10,077 nucleotides of DNA from an uncultured Bacteroidota bacterium. Its GTDB lineage: Bacteria; Bacteroidota; Bacteroidia; Flavobacteriales; Flavobacteriaceae. Each line of letters starts with the position of its first letter. Positions within the stretch are counted from its first letter, which is position 1. A program made the position numbers and the translations under genes. Of the stretch, positions 1-6,240 are shown piece by piece. The DNA is taken from assembly GCA_903920835.1 (NCBI GenBank), contig CAIXNQ010000072.1, positions 1-10,077 of the forward strand, written 5' to 3'. The notes beneath the pieces were generated by a model. That model was not told where the DNA came from. It was given only the letters and a program-made list of their open reading frames with translations, and did no database searches.

Positions 1-207
1 ATCATTTTCTAATAAAATATTCAGAAATTGTTCTTTTACTTCAATTAGGTTCTCACAATAAATAAACTTACCACCATTTTTCATGAAATTTGCTGTAAAC
101 CTTTCTTCTATTGTAATTGAAGAATCCATATCTTTATTATAAATAGATTGACTTTCTTCGCTTGAAGATTCATCAGCTGGTCCAAAAAACTTTCTAAAAA
201 GACTCAT
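1..207 (-). CDS. LUD-domain (LutC/YkgG-like) protein, N-terminal part only
   Basis: An open frame begins with ATG at 207-205 and runs off the left edge after 69 codons, so the C-terminal part is missing. The visible protein starts MSLFRKFFG, continues with a Ser/Glu-rich variable stretch (about residues 11-30), and then has the block NGGKFIYCENLIEVKEQF (residues 44-61). From memory, this resembles the start of a roughly 190-residue LUD-domain protein common in Flavobacteriaceae, annotated as lactate-utilisation-like; the family name is recognition, not a search result. The LUD core is not in the window, so no catalytic statement is possible. No signal peptide is seen, so it is probably cytoplasmic. 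A TAnnTTTG box lies 40 bp upstream of the ATG. It is transcribed in the same direction as ssrA but is separated from it by a terminator. Confidence 0.68.
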   Translation of the reverse strand, partial: MSLFRKFFGPADESSSEESQSIYNKDMDSSITIEERFTANFMKNGGKFIYCENLIEVKEQFLNILLEND

Positions 208-246
208 AAATTATTTATTATAATTATAGTGTTTATTGAAAACACG

Positions 247-254
247 CAAATGTA
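247..254 (-). promoter_or_regulatory. Putative -7 box (TAnnTTTG) for the LUD gene
   Basis: Read on the minus strand the sequence is TACATTTG, an exact match to the Bacteroidota -7 consensus TAnnTTTG. It would place a transcription start near 241 and give a leader of about 34 nt. A TTG on the same strand (272-270) lies 15 bp upstream, slightly closer than the usual 17-23 bp, so the -33 element is uncertain. The rest of the 208-343 gap is AT-rich with no visible gene. Confidence 0.5.
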
Positions 255-343
255 AAAAAAATCTTAATTCAAAATCATTTTAAATTGAGATTTTTATAAA
301 GTCTGGCTAAATTATTATACTTTTTGTAATCTCAGCGGTATAA

Positions 344-380
344 AAAAAACCGTAAAATCTTAAAAATTTTACGGTTTTTT
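344..380 (-). terminator. Intrinsic terminator of ssrA
   Basis: The 15-bp arms 344-358 and 366-380 are perfect inverted repeats with a 7-nt loop and an ACCGT core, and run into U tracts. The hairpin starts directly after the tmRNA CCA end. The arms carry A and T runs at their outer ends on both strands, so it could also work in the opposite direction. Confidence 0.8.
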
Positions 381-778
381 TGGTGGAGTCGGGGAGAGTC
401 GAACTCCCGTCCAAACAAGCAATCAAAGAGCTTTCTACACGCTTATTTCCTGATTGATTTTTCGTCATTGAGATAGGCCAGAAACAGCCACACAATGCTT
501 ATCTTCTTTAGTTTTTGTAACAGCTCCAAAGCGCCACTGTTCTTAGGTTTATTTTTACGATTCACCTTTATCGACCGCCACAAACCAAAGCTTTCGAGGT
601 AAATCCTGCTTTCCTACCTTGTAGGACGAGGCTAATCTTACTATAATTCGGATTATGCAGCAAGAGCGTAGTTTCCTTCGCCGTTTAAATGTTTTGAAAC
701 CTTTTATTAACGAGAATTGTCTCAGTTCTCGACGTGCTTACTTTTCAATTCGACTTGCTGTCAAAACCAGTCGACCCC
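381..778 (-). ncRNA. ssrA: Transfer-messenger RNA (tmRNA)
   Basis: The gene is 398 nt, a one-piece tmRNA that rescues stalled ribosomes and tags the unfinished peptide for proteolysis together with SmpB. The 5' end reads GGGGTCGACTGGTTTTGACA, the conserved tmRNA start. The 3' end contains the T-arm GGGAG-TTCGACT-CTCCC followed by CGACTCC-ACCA. The 5' GGGGTCG pairs with 3' CGACTCC over seven positions, with one G-U, to form the alanine-tRNA-like acceptor stem. The encoded CCA supports the 3' boundary at 381. An internal tag frame lies at 653-682, and a small hairpin CCTAC/GTAGG lies at 613-625 in the pseudoknot region downstream of the tag stop. Short open frames on either strand here (for example 307-495 and 655-855) are shadows of this RNA. 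Confidence 0.97.
653..682 (-). other. tmRNA proteolysis-tag reading frame
   Basis: Read on the minus strand the frame is GGC GAA GGA AAC TAC GCT CTT GCT GCA TAA, giving the tag GEGNYALAA after the alanine carried by tmRNA itself. The terminal ALAA is the conserved degron recognised by ClpXP-type proteases. Starting at the GGC is inferred from the position of resume codons in other tmRNAs. Confidence 0.85.
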
Positions 779-797
779 ATTATTTTTTTATAGCCTA

Positions 798-805
798 CAA
801 ATGTA
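798..805 (-). promoter_or_regulatory. Putative -7 box (TAnnTTTG) for ssrA
   Basis: The minus-strand sequence TACATTTG matches the Bacteroidota -7 consensus exactly and is identical to the box ahead of the LUD gene. The expected start, near 791, lies about 13 nt before the mature tmRNA 5' end at 778. That fits a short leader removed by RNase P (inference). No clean TTG is visible at the -33 position, which would fall around the stop codon of the serine hydrolase gene. Confidence 0.55.
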
Positions 806-826
806 ATACATCTTTTATTAAAATCG

Positions 827-2032
827 CTATTCGTCTTTGTCCATCTCTAATTTAAAAGGATAATTTCCAAAAAGTGCCGCTAAATTCCGAACCGCATAAG
901 TATTTCGGCTAAATTTATTTGAAAGTGCAATTATGGTAACTTTTTCTTTACCCATGGTGATATATGATGAAGTATTTCCGTGCCACCAACCGTTATGAAA
1001 GTAAAAATTCTCGTTGTTGTCCCAGTTCACCATTCTGATTCCAAGCCCGTAATTTTTTAATCCTTTATGTTCGTTGCTATAGCCTGTATAGACTTCGGCT
1101 TCTAATTTTGGATTTAAAAAATGACCTGAGCGTCTTGCCAAATCTAATTTTAGTAAATCTCTGGGAGTAGAATAGATGTTTTTGTCACCATAAATTCCAT
1201 CTAAAAAATCATACGGAAAACGTTGATTGCTGGCGCGATATGATGGCGTAGCATTTTCTTTGTCTTCATTGATTTGAAAAACGTAGGTGTGTTTCATTCC
1301 GAGTGGTTCAAAAATCATTTTTTTCATAGCTTCAGGATAACTAAATCCTGTAACTTTTTCTATAACTAAAGCCAAAAGTGCATAATTGGTGTTTGAATAA
1401 CTGAATCTAGTATCAGTCGGAAATTCTAACGGAATTCTATGTTTAATGATGATCTTGAGCACATCTTGATTGGTCAATGTTTTGTTTGAATTCCAGATTT
1501 CTCTTCTGTTGGTAAAATAGGCATAGTTTTTTAAACCACTTCGATGATTCAATAATGTTCTTATTGTTATTTTTTGATAAGGAAAATTAGGCAAAAATTT
1601 ATCTAGCTTGTCCTCTAAATTTAATTTACCGCCATCAACCAACTTTAGAATAGCTGTAGCTGTAAAAACTTTACTCACAGAAGCTACGTGAAGCGGCGTC
1701 TCTTCGTTAATCAAGATTTTCTTTTCTTTATTTGCAATTCCTTGGTATCTTTCAAATATAACGTGACCTTCTTTTGCCACTAAAAAACCGCCGTTCAAAG
1801 TATTATTCGGCCAATTTTTTTGATAGAATTTTTCTACCTGTCGTTCTATTTTTGCGGTATATTCGGGTGCAATTTTAGCGTTAGTTTCTCCTGGTGTAAC
1901 AATTGGCAATAAGCCTTTTGAAGTCTGTATTTGAGTAACTGGTGGTTCTTGTTCTATTTTATTGTTTTTACAACTTCCCGCTGAGGTTGCCAGCAGCGAC
2001 AAGGAAAGTAAAATATATTGTCTAAATTTCAT
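827..2032 (-). CDS. Serine hydrolase, beta-lactamase/PBP-like lipoprotein
   Basis: The 401-residue protein belongs to the beta-lactamase-related family (Pfam Beta-lactamase, class C/AmpH/EstB-like), whose members are D-Ala-D-Ala peptidases, esterases or beta-lactamases. A hydrophobic leader at residues 4-18 ends in SAGSC, so Cys21 is probably lipidated and the protein membrane-anchored. The active-site motifs are in order: SxxK as S118-V-S-K121 within HVASVSK, YxN as Y212-S-N214 within FSYSNTNY, and a third HxG-type motif in HNGWWHG (346-352), which replaces KTG. The length suits a single catalytic domain plus a linker at about residues 22-60. A TAnnTTTG box lies just upstream. Its stop is 48 bp from the tmRNA 5' end, so readthrough into ssrA is possible. 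The substrate cannot be deduced. The HxG third motif favours peptidase or esterase activity over true beta-lactamase. Confidence 0.93.
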   Translation of the reverse strand: MKFRQYILLSLSLLATSAGSCKNNKIEQEPPVTQIQTSKGLLPIVTPGETNAKIAPEYTAKIERQVEKFYQKNWPNNTLNGGFLVAKEGHVIFERYQGIANKEKKILINEETPLHVASVSKVFTATAILKLVDGGKLNLEDKLDKFLPNFPYQKITIRTLLNHRSGLKNYAYFTNRREIWNSNKTLTNQDVLKIIIKHRIPLEFPTDTRFSYSNTNYALLALVIEKVTGFSYPEAMKKMIFEPLGMKHTYVFQINEDKENATPSYRASNQRFPYDFLDGIYGDKNIYSTPRDLLKLDLARRSGHFLNPKLEAEVYTGYSNEHKGLKNYGLGIRMVNWDNNENFYFHNGWWHGNTSSYITMGKEKVTIIALSNKFSRNTYAVRNLAALFGNYPFKLEMDKDE

Positions 2033-2055
2033 TAGGGCTAATTTTAAAAAAGCAA

Positions 2056-2063
2056 CAAATATA
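2056..2063 (-). promoter_or_regulatory. Putative -7 box (TAnnTTTG) for the serine hydrolase gene
   Basis: The minus-strand sequence TATATTTG lies 23 bp upstream of the ATG at 2032. It fits the -7 consensus and predicts a short leader. No TTG at normal -33 spacing was found. The remainder of the 2033-2239 gap is AT-rich and holds no gene or convincing terminator. Confidence 0.45.
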
Positions 2064-2239
2064 AATAAACCAAATTCGATTTAAAGTGCTTTTAAATATA
2101 GTTAACGACAATTTATTAACAATATTTGAATGAAGAAAGAACAGAAAATTATTTCTTTCATTTTGAGTTTATTAAACTTAAGAAATATTTTACGTTTATG
2201 TTATTCGCAAAATTAAATTGACCAATTTTAGTTCTATTT

Positions 2240-3523
2240 CTAGGCTTCTTTTTTATCATCAAACTTAAAATTGCGCAATTTAGGAGCTTTATAAAAAGTA
2301 ATGGCAACAACTCCTAAAGTCAAACAGCCTCCAACCACAACTGATCGAACTGTACCCAGCCAGTGTGCCATGACACCGCTCTCAAAATCTCCAAATTCAT
2401 TTGAAGAACTAATAAAAATAGTATTTACCGACGACACTCTGCCGCGCATTTCGTCGGGAGTTACGAGTTGAAGTATGGTGCTTCTAATAACCACACTAAC
2501 GGCATCAAACATTCCGGATAGCAGCAACATCAAACAGGATAAATAAAAATTAGTAGAAATTCCAAATACAATTATGGTTACTGCAAATCCTGTTACACAA
2601 ATAAAAAGTTTGTGTCCTGGATTCTTTTTTAATGGAATAAATGCAAGTAATCCTAAAGTTAATACTGCGCCCAAACCCGGAGCAGCTCTCAGAATACCGA
2701 AGCCCATTTCGTTGACATGAAGAATCTCTTTTTGATAAACAGGCAACAATGCTACCGCACCACCAAACAAAACCGAAAACATGTCAAGTAATTGAGCTCC
2801 AAGTAGGGTAGGGGTATTCAAAACAAACTTCAATCCTTCTTTTACGCTCTGCAAAACGGGTTCTTTTTCTTTTTTCAAAATTGGCTTTACAGCTATTGAA
2901 AGTAATGGCAAATACATTATCAATAAAAAAACAACTACAGCAAGCAACCCAATTGCAATGCCAAACCAAGCTATGAAAACTCCTGCGATTAAGGGGCCAA
3001 TCACTGCACCGACTTGCCAAGACATGCTGCTCCAGCTGGTGGCATTCGGAAAATGTTCTCGAGGAACTATTAATCCGAATAATGAAAACATTGAAGGAGC
3101 AAAAAAAGATCTAAAAATGCCGCCAATAAACACCAAAAAATAAATTGCCCAGACAATAATCGAACTCGAAATTTGTTTTTCGACAATTGGTAAAGCCAAA
3201 ATTAGAAACATTATTGCAGTCACTACATAGCCCGACAGACAAAACAAAACCATTTTTCTTTTCTCATTTTGATCGACATAATGTCCTGCAAACAATGAGC
3301 AACCTATGGCAGGAATAACTTCGGCAAGCCCAACAAAACCTAATGATAATTTGCTGTTAGTTAAATGATATACCCAAAAATATAGAATAGTAAATTGCAT
3401 ACTAAGCGCCATGATTATTCCAACTCGTGTGAGCAAGAAATTCCGAAACTCTTTGATATGCAGTGATGGGTTTTTATAAAGAAATCCAGAAGTAGTGAGC
3501 GAAGAAGGTTTGATATTTGACAT
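2240..3523 (-). CDS. MFS transporter (probable DHA3-type efflux permease)
   Basis: The 427-residue, strongly hydrophobic protein has the pattern of about 12 membrane helices expected for the major facilitator superfamily. The cytoplasmic loop after helix 2 carries a motif-A-like sequence, GHYVDQNEKRK (residues 80-90), with the conserved G and D (D84) and basic end. The corresponding second-half loop has PDEMRGRVSS (356-365). A charged central loop at about 213-228 (KPILKKEKEPVLQS) separates the two six-helix halves. The overall look, with P-x-E-M-R-G-R-V and a long N-terminus, is nearest to DHA3-type exporters (macrolide-efflux or EntS-like), which use proton motive force to expel small molecules; this is family recognition only. 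The gene starts 44 bp after the peptidase E stop with no promoter box between them, so it is probably the last gene of an esterase-pepE-MFS operon. The substrate is unknown. Confidence 0.9.
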   Translation of the reverse strand: MSNIKPSSLTTSGFLYKNPSLHIKEFRNFLLTRVGIIMALSMQFTILYFWVYHLTNSKLSLGFVGLAEVIPAIGCSLFAGHYVDQNEKRKMVLFCLSGYVVTAIMFLILALPIVEKQISSSIIVWAIYFLVFIGGIFRSFFAPSMFSLFGLIVPREHFPNATSWSSMSWQVGAVIGPLIAGVFIAWFGIAIGLLAVVVFLLIMYLPLLSIAVKPILKKEKEPVLQSVKEGLKFVLNTPTLLGAQLLDMFSVLFGGAVALLPVYQKEILHVNEMGFGILRAAPGLGAVLTLGLLAFIPLKKNPGHKLFICVTGFAVTIIVFGISTNFYLSCLMLLLSGMFDAVSVVIRSTILQLVTPDEMRGRVSSVNTIFISSSNEFGDFESGVMAHWLGTVRSVVVGGCLTLGVVAITFYKAPKLRNFKFDDKKEA

Positions 3524-3567
3524 TTTTTTTACGCCTGAAAATTTTGAGAAAGCAAAACTAAGTGATT

Positions 3568-4284
3568 CTATTTGATACTAACCAAATCCAATAAATTTGT
3601 GTTTGAATCAACTTCAGTCGGAGTTTCATTGGCTTTAAATAAACGCGCTGTTAGATTTCCTTTTAAGTTTACTTCGTTTGGTTTTACTTCAAGCCAACTT
3701 CCTTCTCGCAAACCAATAACTGGTGTGTCGTTAAAACAATGATATTCTTTGATTCTTGTTTCTCTGGTTTCGCCGTTGTGGGTGCTGTTTGGGTCTGGGT
3801 CTAAATAGTGGGCATTAATTGTAAAAGGCACTAAACCGAGTGTTTCAAAACTGGGCGGATAAACAATAGGCATATCATTTGTGGTTTGCATCGTAAACCC
3901 AGCAATATTAGATCCTGCGCTGGTTCCTAAATAAGGCGTTCCGTTGGCCACAACTTGTTGCAGCACTTTCATTAATCGATGGTCATAAAGTTGTTTGACT
4001 AACAGAAAAGTATTTCCGCCACCCGTAAAAATCCCTTCTGCTTCTTCAAGTGCCTGAGCTGGATTTGAAAAGGTATGCAAACCAACAATTTTTTTGTTTA
4101 TTTTCTCAAAAGCGTTATATACTTTGGCGGTATAATCATCATGCGAAATGCCACTTGGTCGGGCAAAAGGCACAAAAACAATCGAAGTGCAATCTTTATA
4201 AAGTTCAGAAAGTTCGGGCAGCAAATAATCTAAATAGCTGCCATTATATAAGGTAGAAGTGCTGGCAAGAATCGCGTTAATCAT
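3568..4284 (-). CDS. pepE: Dipeptidase E (aspartyl dipeptidase, peptidase family S51)
   Basis: The 238-residue protein matches PepE in length and motifs. PepE hydrolyses dipeptides with an N-terminal aspartate in the cytoplasm. The nucleophile elbow is LGTSAGSN with Ser122. D137 (TTNDMPI) and His159 (INAHYLDP) sit two residues beyond the Ser120/Asp135/His157 triad known from the Salmonella enzyme, so the catalytic set appears intact. The glycine-rich FTGGGNTF (86-93) is the family's loop before the nucleophile. No signal peptide is present. It begins 34 bp after the esterase stop and ends 44 bp before the MFS start, all on one strand, which suggests co-transcription. The neighbours suggest a scavenging or detoxification role, but this is inference. 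Confidence 0.93.
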   Translation of the reverse strand: MINAILASTSTLYNGSYLDYLLPELSELYKDCTSIVFVPFARPSGISHDDYTAKVYNAFEKINKKIVGLHTFSNPAQALEEAEGIFTGGGNTFLLVKQLYDHRLMKVLQQVVANGTPYLGTSAGSNIAGFTMQTTNDMPIVYPPSFETLGLVPFTINAHYLDPDPNSTHNGETRETRIKEYHCFNDTPVIGLREGSWLEVKPNEVNLKGNLTARLFKANETPTEVDSNTNLLDLVSIK

Positions 4285-4318
4285 AAGTTTAAAATAATTT
4301 ATATACTAAAAAAGGGTT

Positions 4319-5122
4319 TTATTGAAGCCATAAGAATGCTTTTACAAATCCGTCGCGCCAAAGTTTTTCATTGTGTTGACCACCTTTGACAATGATTTTT
4401 TTGTTTAGTTTTAAACACGAACATCTTTTAGTATTGATTTCATGTTCCATAATATTCAAATCGGCAATCATGTCGGGGTCGCCTTCGTTATCGCCGCAAA
4501 GGAAATATATTTTAGATTTAAAGTTTGGAGTTTCTTTCATTAATTTCATGATTTCGGTCCGGTTAAACCAAAATGATGGCGAAAAAACTCCCGCACGACT
4601 GAAAACTTGTGGGTATTTTAGTAAAGCATAAAAAGAAACCAATCCGCCAAGAGAACTCCCAAAAATGGTGGTGTGATTGGCATCGGTTTTCGTGCGATAA
4701 TTTTTATCGACATAGGGTTTTAAAGAATTTACGATAAAATCAAGATAAGCATCGGCATTTCCTCCGCCATATTTTTCGTTTTTATAAGGCGTCAATTCTT
4801 CCATTCGTTTGTCGCCGCCGTGTTCAATTCCAATCACAATTACTTTTGCCTTCAAGCTGTCGAGTTTCTCGTCAACGTTCCATTCGCCCACATACGAAGT
4901 CTTGGCGTCGAATAAATTCTGACCATCGTGCATATAAACTACAGCATATTTTTTAGAATTTGACACATAGCCAACAGGCAGATAAACCCAGATTTTCTTA
5001 GAGGTTTTCAACTGTGGCGCATCAATCATAAAAGAAGTAACGTTTTTAGAGGCAGTACTGTTTTGAGACCACATTAAAACGGGTATTAAATTCAGTAAAC
5101 AGAAGAGATTTTTTTTGAGCAT
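4319..5122 (-). CDS. Secreted alpha/beta-hydrolase, esterase D family
   Basis: The 267-residue protein is of the Pfam Esterase type (the esterase D, Fes and IroE group). A hydrophobic N-terminus (residues 5-18, ending LMWSQ) looks like a signal peptide, so it probably acts in the periplasm or outside the cell. The core shows VVYMHDGQNLFD (61-72), typical of the oxyanion region, then the nucleophile elbow GSSLGG with Ser157. The acid is probably Asp211 (FLCGDNEGD) and the base His250 (GGQHNEKLW). All three catalytic positions are intact. It is the first gene of the probable operon with pepE and the MFS gene and has a TAnnTTTG box about 27 bp upstream. A degraded second copy of its 5' half lies upstream at about 5508-5942. 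The substrate is unknown; related enzymes cleave esters, including siderophores, or act on xylan side chains. Confidence 0.9.
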   Translation of the reverse strand: MLKKNLFCLLNLIPVLMWSQNSTASKNVTSFMIDAPQLKTSKKIWVYLPVGYVSNSKKYAVVYMHDGQNLFDAKTSYVGEWNVDEKLDSLKAKVIVIGIEHGGDKRMEELTPYKNEKYGGGNADAYLDFIVNSLKPYVDKNYRTKTDANHTTIFGSSLGGLVSFYALLKYPQVFSRAGVFSPSFWFNRTEIMKLMKETPNFKSKIYFLCGDNEGDPDMIADLNIMEHEINTKRCSCLKLNKKIIVKGGQHNEKLWRDGFVKAFLWLQ

Positions 5123-5148
5123 AAATAATTGAGGATTTTAACAGCATT

Positions 5149-5156
5149 CAAAAGTA
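5149..5156 (-). promoter_or_regulatory. Putative -7 box (TAnnTTTG) for the esterase operon
   Basis: The minus-strand sequence TACTTTTG matches the -7 consensus and would start transcription near 5143, about 20 nt before the ATG at 5122. No exact TTG lies at -33. Upstream of it (5157-5224) the DNA is AT-rich with no visible gene. Confidence 0.45.
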
Positions 5157-5224
5157 AAATTAATTTATTAATCGAACTTAGGATTTATAGCAATATATTG
5201 GAGTATATAAATAAAACTTTATTA

Positions 5225-5239
5225 TCGGAACGATTCCGA
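5225..5239. repeat. Short perfect inverted repeat before the tandem array
   Basis: TCGGAA-CGA-TTCCGA forms six paired bases around a 3-nt loop. It ends two bases before the first 21-bp repeat, so it may mark the array boundary. A related small hairpin, CGTC-GGA-GACG, sits at 5382-5392 on the far side of the array. The function is unknown. Confidence 0.5.
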
Positions 5240-5240
5240 C

Positions 5241-5366
5241 AACTTTCTGGTGGCGTCAGAAAACTTTCTGGTGGCGTCAGAAAACTTTCTGGTGACGTCA
5301 GAAAACTTTCTGGTGACGTCAGAATATTTTCTGGTGGCGTCAGAATATTTTCTGGTAGCGTCAGAA
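5241..5366. repeat. Six tandem 21-bp repeats
   Basis: There are six contiguous units of exactly 21 bp starting at 5241, 5262, 5283, 5304, 5325 and 5346, followed by a degenerate seventh from 5367. The shared core is TTTCTGGTGRCGTCAGAA. Units 1 and 2 are identical, units 3 and 4 are identical with GAC in the middle, and units 5 and 6 start TAT instead of AAC and differ from each other by one base. This pairing suggests stepwise duplication. Within each unit, TTTCTG and CAGAAA can pair across a 7-nt loop, and AGAAA and TTTCT can pair across unit junctions, so the array can fold as alternating hairpins. Because 21 is a multiple of 3, the plus strand stays open and would read as heptapeptides such as LSGGVRK, but nothing supports a real gene. 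No spacers separate the units, so it is not CRISPR. Confidence 0.95.
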
Positions 5367-5478
5367 AACTGTTTCTATGGGCGTCGGAGACGTATCAAAT
5401 TGACTGGACATAATTTTATGATGACTCCGAAGGGATAGCGTTTAAAAGAGCAAATGACTTCTGCCTATCTAAAGTCTA
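5367..5478. other. Intergenic remnant between tandem repeats and palindrome
   Basis: This stretch begins with a decayed seventh repeat unit (about 5367-5388) and a CGTC/GACG hairpin at 5382-5392. No recognisable gene follows. It does not align by eye to the esterase. It may be part of an inserted element now decayed, but no transposase motif is visible. Confidence 0.4.
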
Positions 5479-5499
5479 GCACGAACATCTTGCTTGTGC
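5479..5499. repeat. REP-like imperfect palindrome
   Basis: GCACGA and TTGTGC pair over six positions, with one G-T, around a 9-nt loop containing CATCTTGC. GC-richer palindromes of this look inside AT-rich intergenic DNA recall bacterial REP elements, but copies elsewhere in the genome would be needed to show that. It ends just before the esterase relic becomes alignable (about 5508), so it marks the break point of that relic. Confidence 0.45.
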
Positions 5500-5507
5500 C
5501 AGTATAA

Positions 5508-5942
5508 CTAGCATGGTTTTTTGTTCAATAGTATTTATCATAATAAGGTTTGAAATAATTAAAGTCCAAAGTAAGCATCAATATTTGAGCTATTAAAATT
5601 TTCTTTTTTAAAGGAGTCAACCCTTCCATTTGTCAATCGTCACAAAGTCCAATTCCATTCCCAGTTACTACGATCTTGAAGCTCTCGTGTTTTTCGTTAA
5701 TGTTCTGTTTACAAACATACGTAGTCTTAACGTCCAATAATTATACCCATTTTGCATTTAGATAACAAGCTATTTTTGAAATTTAATTTATAGCCTTTAA
5801 GTAAAAAATGGAAATTTCAATGTAATTTTCAGCAATGACGCTCAATCTTAAAAAGAAGAAATACTGTTTGAGGCGGTACAGTTTTGAGTTCCTTTGAAAA
5901 TGAAGACTTAAACGTGGCAATAAGAATTTATTTTAAATAGAT
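5508..5942 (-). pseudogene. Decayed 5'-half copy of the adjacent esterase gene
   Basis: The minus strand aligns by eye, nearly end to end, with bases 4676-5122 of the intact esterase, covering about its first 149 codons. At the DNA level, CTCAAAACNGTACNGCCTC is shared (positions near 5870-5890), and the block around 5610-5740 aligns with few gaps. At the protein level the relic reads DVKTTYV where the esterase has DAKTSYV, MEGLTP for MEELTP, and FKPYYDKYY for LKPYVDKNY. It has a TGA at 5635-5633, further stops, several small indels that shift frame, and ATC where the start ATG should be. The match stops before the segment encoding the nucleophile elbow (Ser157), so the catalytic half is gone. 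It is in the same orientation as the intact gene, as expected of an old tandem duplication, and cannot make a functional enzyme. An alternative is that it was acquired separately from a homologous locus. Confidence 0.88.
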
Positions 5943-5952
5943 TAATTCATAG

Positions 5953-5967
5953 TATTGATTATCAATA
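5953..5967. promoter_or_regulatory. 15-bp perfect palindrome upstream of the T9SS gene
   Basis: TATTGAT-T-ATCAATA has 7-bp arms around a single central base. It lies 274 bp upstream of the ATG at 6241 and just beyond the relic start. It could be an operator for a dimeric regulator, but chance is not excluded in AT-rich DNA. Confidence 0.35.
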
Positions 5968-6088
5968 ATATTTTTTGGTGTTTATTACAATAAATTAAGA
6001 AATCAGTTTTTATTATATTTTATTAAATCTGTTTAAATATTGTTTTAATTTATTAAAAACAAAAGTTTACGTTAATTTAACATGTGTA

Positions 6089-6106
6089 AATCAAGTTATT
6101 TTGATT
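6089..6106. promoter_or_regulatory. Inverted repeat AATCAA-N6-TTGATT
   Basis: A perfect 6-bp inverted repeat with a 6-nt spacer, about 100 bp upstream of the putative -7 box of the T9SS gene. The spacing resembles an activator site, but no regulator family can be named. The sequence AATCAAGTT recurs at about 6131. Confidence 0.35.
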
Positions 6107-6161
6107 GGTTATTAATGTTTTAGTTAATTTAATCAAGTTGTTTAGTTTAGAATTTAGTAAA

Positions 6162-6183
6162 GTTATCATAATGTTTTGATAAC
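6162..6183. promoter_or_regulatory. Inverted repeat GTTATCA-N8-TGATAAC at the promoter
   Basis: A perfect 7-bp inverted repeat with an 8-nt spacer. It ends 22 bp before the TAGATTTG -7 box, so it covers the -33 to -50 region where a regulator could act. It is the most convincing operator candidate in the window. Confidence 0.45.
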
Positions 6184-6204
6184 ATTTACAATCATAACAC
6201 ACTT

Positions 6205-6212
6205 TAGATTTG
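6205..6212 (+). promoter_or_regulatory. Putative -7 box (TAnnTTTG) for the T9SS protein gene
   Basis: TAGATTTG matches the -7 consensus and predicts a start near 6218 and a leader of about 22 nt. The nearest upstream TTG ends at 6178, 26 bp away and outside the usual 17-23 bp, so expression may depend on a regulator bound at the dyad 6162-6183. Confidence 0.5.
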
Positions 6213-6240
6213 CATAAATTTTAACAAACACAATTTTATT

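Noticed and set aside
307..855. Short open frames at 307-495 (minus) and 655-855 (plus)
   Set aside because: They lie over the tmRNA and its terminator; the tmRNA ends and tag are unambiguous.
2135..2228. Weak inverted repeats (2135-2159 and 2215-2228) as terminators of the MFS gene
   Set aside because: The stems are short and AT-only or nearly so, and neither has a proper T tract in the right direction.
2784..3143. Open frames inside the MFS gene (2784-3020 minus, 2958-3143 plus)
   Set aside because: They are in other frames of a clear transporter gene and have no recognisable product.
4050..4631. Plus-strand open frames at 4050-4256 and 4386-4631
   Set aside because: They are antisense to pepE and the esterase, whose motifs are intact.
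5241..5366. CRISPR array
   Set aside because: The units are contiguous, with no unique spacers, and no cas gene is nearby.
5129..5438. Plus-strand open frames with heptapeptide repeats (LSGGVRK type)
   Set aside because: They are open in two frames simply because the 21-bp unit is a multiple of three. There is no promoter, family match or stable start, and the array is better seen as noncoding repeats.
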